Assembly (NCBI RefSeq): GCF_000002995.4
Contig: NW_025062479.1
Location: forward strand, 15,558,721-15,622,720
DNA: 64,000 bases
From: Brugia malayi
Lineage: Eukaryota > Nematoda > Chromadorea > Rhabditida > Onchocercidae
Direction of reading: 5' to 3'
Below are positions 59,670 to 64,000 of this stretch, one piece after another (the stretch's first letter is position 1; each line of letters opens with the position of its first letter). The translations under genes were made by a program, and so were the position numbers. A model generated the notes under the pieces. It was not told where the DNA came from. It worked only from the letters and a program-made list of their open reading frames with translations, and did not search any database.

Positions 59670-61070
59670 TTAATTCATCGAAATTGTGTGAAACTTTTGG
59701 TGAAGTTCCTTCGCATCATTTTGTCGTTCCGATAAATCCTCCGCCTCATCATCGATTTTCGTCTCCGAAAGATCATTTGTTCTAAAAGATAACTCTCTCA
59801 TTAAACGTTAATTATAACTTCCACAGTAAAAGAATTCTAATTCTTTGTCATATACTCAGTATATTATTGGTGCTCCTTGTAAGATTATTGCATACCTCAA
59901 TATTATTTGTTCTTATTATCATTATTATTTCATTTTCTTTTCTTTTTTGGAACATCTCATTTCAAGGAGCTTCGATCTCTTGATTTCGTAATAAAATGTT
60001 CTTTTCATACTCAGTCCTTCTAACATTTTTTAAAAAAACTAACGATTCGAGTCCTTCTGGAAGTATGCCCAATCTGAAAAATGTATTCCTTTTTTTAATT
60101 CAAATTTTGCAACTGTTTCGGTTAGATGAAAATCTTGGAATTGTCATTTCCTTAAAATCCCAACAGCACTCTAACTGGTAGCACTCTTTAAAAAAAACAT
60201 ATGCATGCTCTTTTATTTTTAATCCTAATATATAATAAGATCAAATAATTAGCACAAATGTCAAGTTAGAAGAATATTAATTTTTCATAAATACCATTCA
60301 ATAAAGCTATAATTTTAATAAGCTTTCAAAAAATTAGATATGAAAACATACGAACTGTGCCGCGAATGCTGACTAAAACGCGAATGATAATGGAGATTTT
60401 CGGCTGACATATCAGCTACATTAACAACCAAAAAATTCATTATATCAGATAAAGAAATCAAACCCTGTAAAGAAGATAAACTATTAAATTAAATAATTTG
60501 AGAAAGTGAGAACTTATAAGAGGATATTGGATTTCTTCACATAATAAAATAAATATATGATCACTTAAGAGGAACGACAATGTCACTGCCTATGACATGC
60601 AAGATCAATTAAAATGTGAAATCATTTGTATTGTTACATTTGAAGAATTACTATTCTTTAAATCTACTCTAACCACCAAATTAATAATAGCATGAACCTT
60701 ATATATTCTATAATTTTATTAACTTTAGACATGATGTAAAATATTCAAAATATAAAAACTAGAAATTACCTCAATTGCGCCATTATCTTTCAAAACACAA
60801 AGTCGATGAACATTCCTTTCAACAAGTACTGTAATCGCTGTCCACAATGAATCATTTACTGATATTGAAACGACACGATCTTTCTCAAGCTATAAAAAAG
60901 CAAAAAATAAATAATTTATAAAAATGTCAAAATTGGTAAACATTTTGAAAAAGCTGTTTTTGTGTGATCCTTTTCAACATTGAGCGATTTTAAATTTCAT
61001 TCAGTTTCTAAAGAAATCAACCGAATTATTGTTATTATTAATAGAGATGATTTTTACATTCCTGCATAAA

Positions 61071-61105
<35 letters not shown>

Positions 61106-63619
61106 AGAAATAAACTGAACCCTGAAAGTGTTCCGGAAGGCTAGTGCTTCTTCAACCGTTACATCAAGCTCATCAATTTTATCCTCTAACGCTACACCAA
61201 TCGCATCGAATCGTGAATACATATCCACAACCCGGAATGTATTATGCTCCACAACTGGGACACCACTAACACCCTTATTTAGCAATATATCAAGACATAA
61301 AATTAAAGATGTATCCGGATAGACCTGAAATGTGAGATAAATTATAGGTTATACTTGTTATGAACCTAATATATCTCAAGCATTTATTTATCCACTATAA
61401 TTACTTCACTTCGATATAAAGTTCCTACTCCACTAGTAAAACTGGTGGTAATTTCTAATTCTGCTGATTTCTTAGAATGATACTCATGACCAATTGAACA
61501 ATATGGCTCATTCTTCAGCCTATCTGTGATAGCATCTGCTACGACATTTGTTTAGTACAAAATTTCATTTAGCTTAGAAAAGTAGATTTTTTCCATCATC
61601 AAATCTCTTTATTTTGATAAAGAATTTCTGAGAAAAAACCATTGAAAACAAAAAAAGGAAAAAAAAAAAAAAAAAAAACCTTTCTTTATCATGAATACTT
61701 CATGTTAATATATGTCAAATAAAAACAAAATTCTAAACAACTAACTTTTTTCTAAGTTAAATTTATTCCACTTCTTGTTCAAATGAATACTTTCTTTTTC
61801 TTTTTTCGAGAAATATATTTACTTCATAGAGTTTAGAAACTATTTGAAATACTTACCACACGTATACCATCATATGTGCCAACACCAAGCTCTTTACATG
61901 TTTTATTATGATAACCAGGAATGTAAAGTGATTGACCCTACAATAAAGAAATATGACCAATAAAGGATAAATAACAATACCTGAAGACAAAATGAACACT
62001 GACTATAGCTAAGTAATACAATACTAACAGTTTTGCTAGGATTAATACTACGGAAGGTTCTGTTTGTTATGCTTAACACATTTCTTAGTAACTCTTCTAG
62101 CCGGAACAAAGTTTATTTAATTCTCCAAAGTTCACTCAACTTAGCAGTAAAAATTGCCTCAAATTTAGTCTTTTTCTACACTAAGCAACATAAGCTGGCA
62201 TCCAATCTACATAAAGAAAAAAAAAAAAAAAAAAACAATCTCCATAAACGCCTACATAAAAATTTGAAGGAAAATAAAGATGATCGATAAATAATAATAT
62301 AATACAATAAACAAATAACTTACGAAAAGCCACAAAAATTTTAGAATTCGTTTATGAGTCAAAATGAACAATGGACTTCCATCATTTGGATCTAACACTG
62401 GCAAACGATGTATATGTTGTTTGCTGAGTAAAAAAGCCGCTTTTAATAAACTGAAATTAACAGACAATGAAGGAATAACTTAAGTATAACGTATCCCAGA
62501 AATAGTAAAATATAAAGAATTGTAGAGAATTACAGAACTATTTTGGAAATTGATTCGAAGAATCTTATCCATAAATAGTTCTATAAATAAGTATCTCACA
62601 TTTGAATCCTGAAGATTGGACAAATTCAAAAACTATTTGCTCGAAATTTTATAAGAAATATCTTTCATAAAATTCCAAATTGCCCCGAAAACCAATTTTG
62701 AAATTTAAAAGCTTCTCACAAAAACAAACCCACTTTTATTTGGTAATAATAAGAGAGTTTGTTTTGATAAATACATATACCTTTCTTCTGCAGTTATTGA
62801 TACAAGATCCATTAATTTCCCTTCACGGCATACCAAATCTATAAAAAGAAAAAAAAAAAAAAATTTACGGCAAATACACAAAACTAATGAATAAAATTGC
62901 CAAACATTAATATAACCTGTTTACATTTTGGAAATGGTTTTTAATTTGCAAATTATGATTTCATCCAGAAAGACAATTTAGAAAGAATTGAAAATGAAAT
63001 AAAAACCTCGATATTCGGATATGGTAAGGGTTCCGATGTCTTCGTTTGATGCATTTATTACAGCACCCGCCACATCTTCTATTATTTTCTTATCTTTCTG
63101 ACATTCATCATTCAATTTTAAATTCGTATTTTTATCTATATCGTCCTTAATTATTGCAGAATTTTTCTCTCCTTCGCATACAGCTCCTTTTTGTTCATCT
63201 TTTCTTTCTTTTTTCATCCTGAAAAGAAAGAACAATAAAGAATAACAAACAAAAAAAAAAAAAAGTATCCGGAAAAATCATGATAGAATTTCATATTTTT
63301 GTAATTGACCCTAGTCGGCTCAGAGATGAAATCTCAAAATATAGCAAACCTAACCTAATAGTTTTGGTTTTAAATAATAACCGCACTAACCATGCATTTT
63401 TTTTTGGAATGAAATTTATCCTGAAATAGTAAGGTATAGATAAAGAATGGCCGGCAGTTAAGTTTGCCGCAATATTTTGAAGTATGAGATTTAAAATCTT
63501 AGATACTAAAAAAGTTTACTTGTGTAATAACAAAAGGACTCGGATAAAATCTGTCACAGATAATATACCAACAATTGCATTATTTTTAGCTGAATCCGAT
63601 AACAATACATGTCGTGTAT
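59670..63619 (-). CDS. AMP-activated protein kinase gamma subunit, divergent, 5' end outside the window
   Basis: Regulatory subunit of AMPK: four CBS repeats bind AMP/ADP/ATP and gate the kinase. Ten exons join in phase (63520-63619, 63391-63420, 63007-63218, 62781-62838, 62324-62450, 61857-61937, 61121-61324, 60770-60889, 60352-60464, 59670-59781), about 384 visible residues. Seen: end of CBS1 (NAIVGILSVTDFIRVLLLL), CBS2 (KQHIHRLPVLDPNDG, ILTHKRILKFL), CBS3 (GTYDGIRV then GVSGVPVVEH and RVVDMYSRFDAI), CBS4 (VERNVHRLCVLKDNG, GLISLSDIMNFL). The HRLPV/ILTHKR and HRL/SLSD motifs that shape the nucleotide sites are kept, while other positions differ from the highly conserved gamma, as in the diverged nematode AAKG paralogs. 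Odd points: a roughly 65-residue Lys/Asp/Glu-rich insert between CBS1 and CBS2, a 30-nt exon, and a His/Ser-rich then acidic C-terminal tail. Exons for the first half of CBS1 and the N-terminus lie to the right. Confidence 0.9.
61077..61103. repeat. (TA)n microsatellite in an AMPK gamma intron
   Basis: Uninterrupted TA dinucleotides starting 18 nt beyond the donor of the 61121-61324 exon. Confidence 0.8.
61405..61538 (-). CDS. Candidate alternative exon of the AMPK gamma gene
   Basis: Between the exons at 61857-61937 and 61121-61324 the minus strand holds a 134-nt segment with acceptor GTCGTAG and donor GAA|GTAATT, open in the frame DAITDRLKNEPYCSIG ... GVGTLYRSE. It enters in phase 1 and leaves in phase 0, so it cannot follow the normal donor at 61857. 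It fits exactly if the preceding exon uses an earlier donor (GATG|GTATAC, exon ending at 61868): the product then reads GTYD-ADAITDRL ... LYRSE-VYPDTS, replacing GIRV by about 45 residues at the start of CBS3. The composition is protein-like. Without transcript data this is a prediction. Confidence 0.45.
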
Positions 63620-64000
63620 CTGTAAGTAAATTATTCATAAATATTATTTTAACAACTATTTTATTATTTTAACAACTAGGAATAGAAGATCAATTCATTT
63701 TCAATCTAAATTAAAGAGAAGTGAGGTGAAATTTTTTCAGAAACTATTTTTGGCATCCAACACTTCAGGAAAAAAATTTTATCTGTGACGAACAAATATG
63801 CTTTTTACGAATGAAACTTCATAAATAAATAAATAAATAAAAACAGTAATTTAGGTAGGTTTCAATTCCCATGAAACTAATTAATCAGATATAGTGGAAT
63901 TCGATATATAAGATATAAAAGGTCAGATCATAATTTTGATGTAATGGGAGCCAGTGTAAAGAATTTATAAAAGTAACATGTACAAAATTTAATAATATAA
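63620..64000 (-). other. Probable AMPK gamma intron at the right edge
   Basis: The exon at 63520-63619 begins after TTACTTACAG in mid-codon, so the gene continues to the right. In the remaining 380 bp I find no exon for the start of CBS1; a minus-strand stretch near 63740-63800 is open but does not resemble the family. Confidence 0.5.

Noticed and set aside
63484..63788. Plus-strand two-exon gene (ATG at 63484, GTAAGT donor at 63622, TTTTTTCAG acceptor at 63740, stop at 63788).
   Set aside because: The first exon is exactly antisense to the AMPK gamma exon at 63520-63619, whose NAIVGILSVTDFIRV is a clear CBS1 match; the apparent GTAAGT donor is the complement of that exon's ACTTACAG acceptor.

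Overview
The window looks like nuclear DNA of a filarial (clade III) nematode. Intergenic and intronic DNA is very AT-rich with many poly(A)/poly(T) runs, genes are split by short introns with nematode-type acceptors (TTTCAG, TTTTAG), and the conserved genes are typical nematode ones, including a 515-residue cofactor-independent phosphoglycerate mutase of the Brugia/Onchocerca type. The species cannot be fixed from the sequence. Gene models were built by joining conserved reading frames at GT..AG sites with matching phase; each complete model ends in a stop in frame.

Layout. Positions 1-1900 hold part of a class A G-protein-coupled receptor on the minus strand (the first-transmembrane exon is clear, an N-terminal exon is tentative), running off the left edge. 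About 1.9-22.2 kb is gene-poor, AT-rich and full of ATT-type trinucleotide and purine/pyrimidine tracts, with only weak coding hints. Then come ipgm-1 (minus, 12 exons, 22.2-27.1 kb); a three-exon gene on the plus strand for a 134-residue acidic, apparently secreted protein (30.5-31.5 kb), too finely split to be seen as a single long frame; a six-exon FLYWCH zinc-finger gene (minus, 33.8-37.4 kb); a repeat-rich stretch with a strand-asymmetric GC-rich island (38.5-41.0 kb); an uninterrupted L-seryl-tRNA(Sec) kinase-like gene (minus, 41.7-42.6 kb); the UAP56/DDX39B-type helicase hel-1 (minus, 10 exons, 43.2-46.8 kb); mitochondrial glutamate dehydrogenase gdh-1 (minus, 10 exons, 48.2-52.1 kb); another gene-poor stretch (52.2-59.6 kb); and a divergent AMP-activated kinase gamma subunit (minus, ten exons visible, 59.7-63.6 kb) whose 5' end lies beyond the right edge.

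How the genes relate. Three genes concern central metabolism and its sensing: iPGM (glycolysis/gluconeogenesis), GDH (link between glutamate and the TCA cycle) and AMPK gamma (AMP/ATP sensor). HEL-1 acts in splicing and mRNA export, and the PSTK-like kinase in selenocysteine tRNA maturation. gdh-1, hel-1 and pstk lie head to tail on one strand, 0.6-1.4 kb apart, each with a splice-acceptor-like sequence just upstream of its ATG. This would fit trans-splicing, possibly an operon, but that is inference. The most notable items are the hidden acidic secreted protein gene, the phase-compatible alternative exon and charged linker in the AMPK gamma gene, the unbroken PSTK gene with a possible second C-terminus, coding-like sequence inside hel-1 intron 5, and a perfect 17-bp hairpin downstream of ipgm-1. 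No tRNA, rRNA, spliced-leader RNA gene, CRISPR array or intact transposon was recognised.
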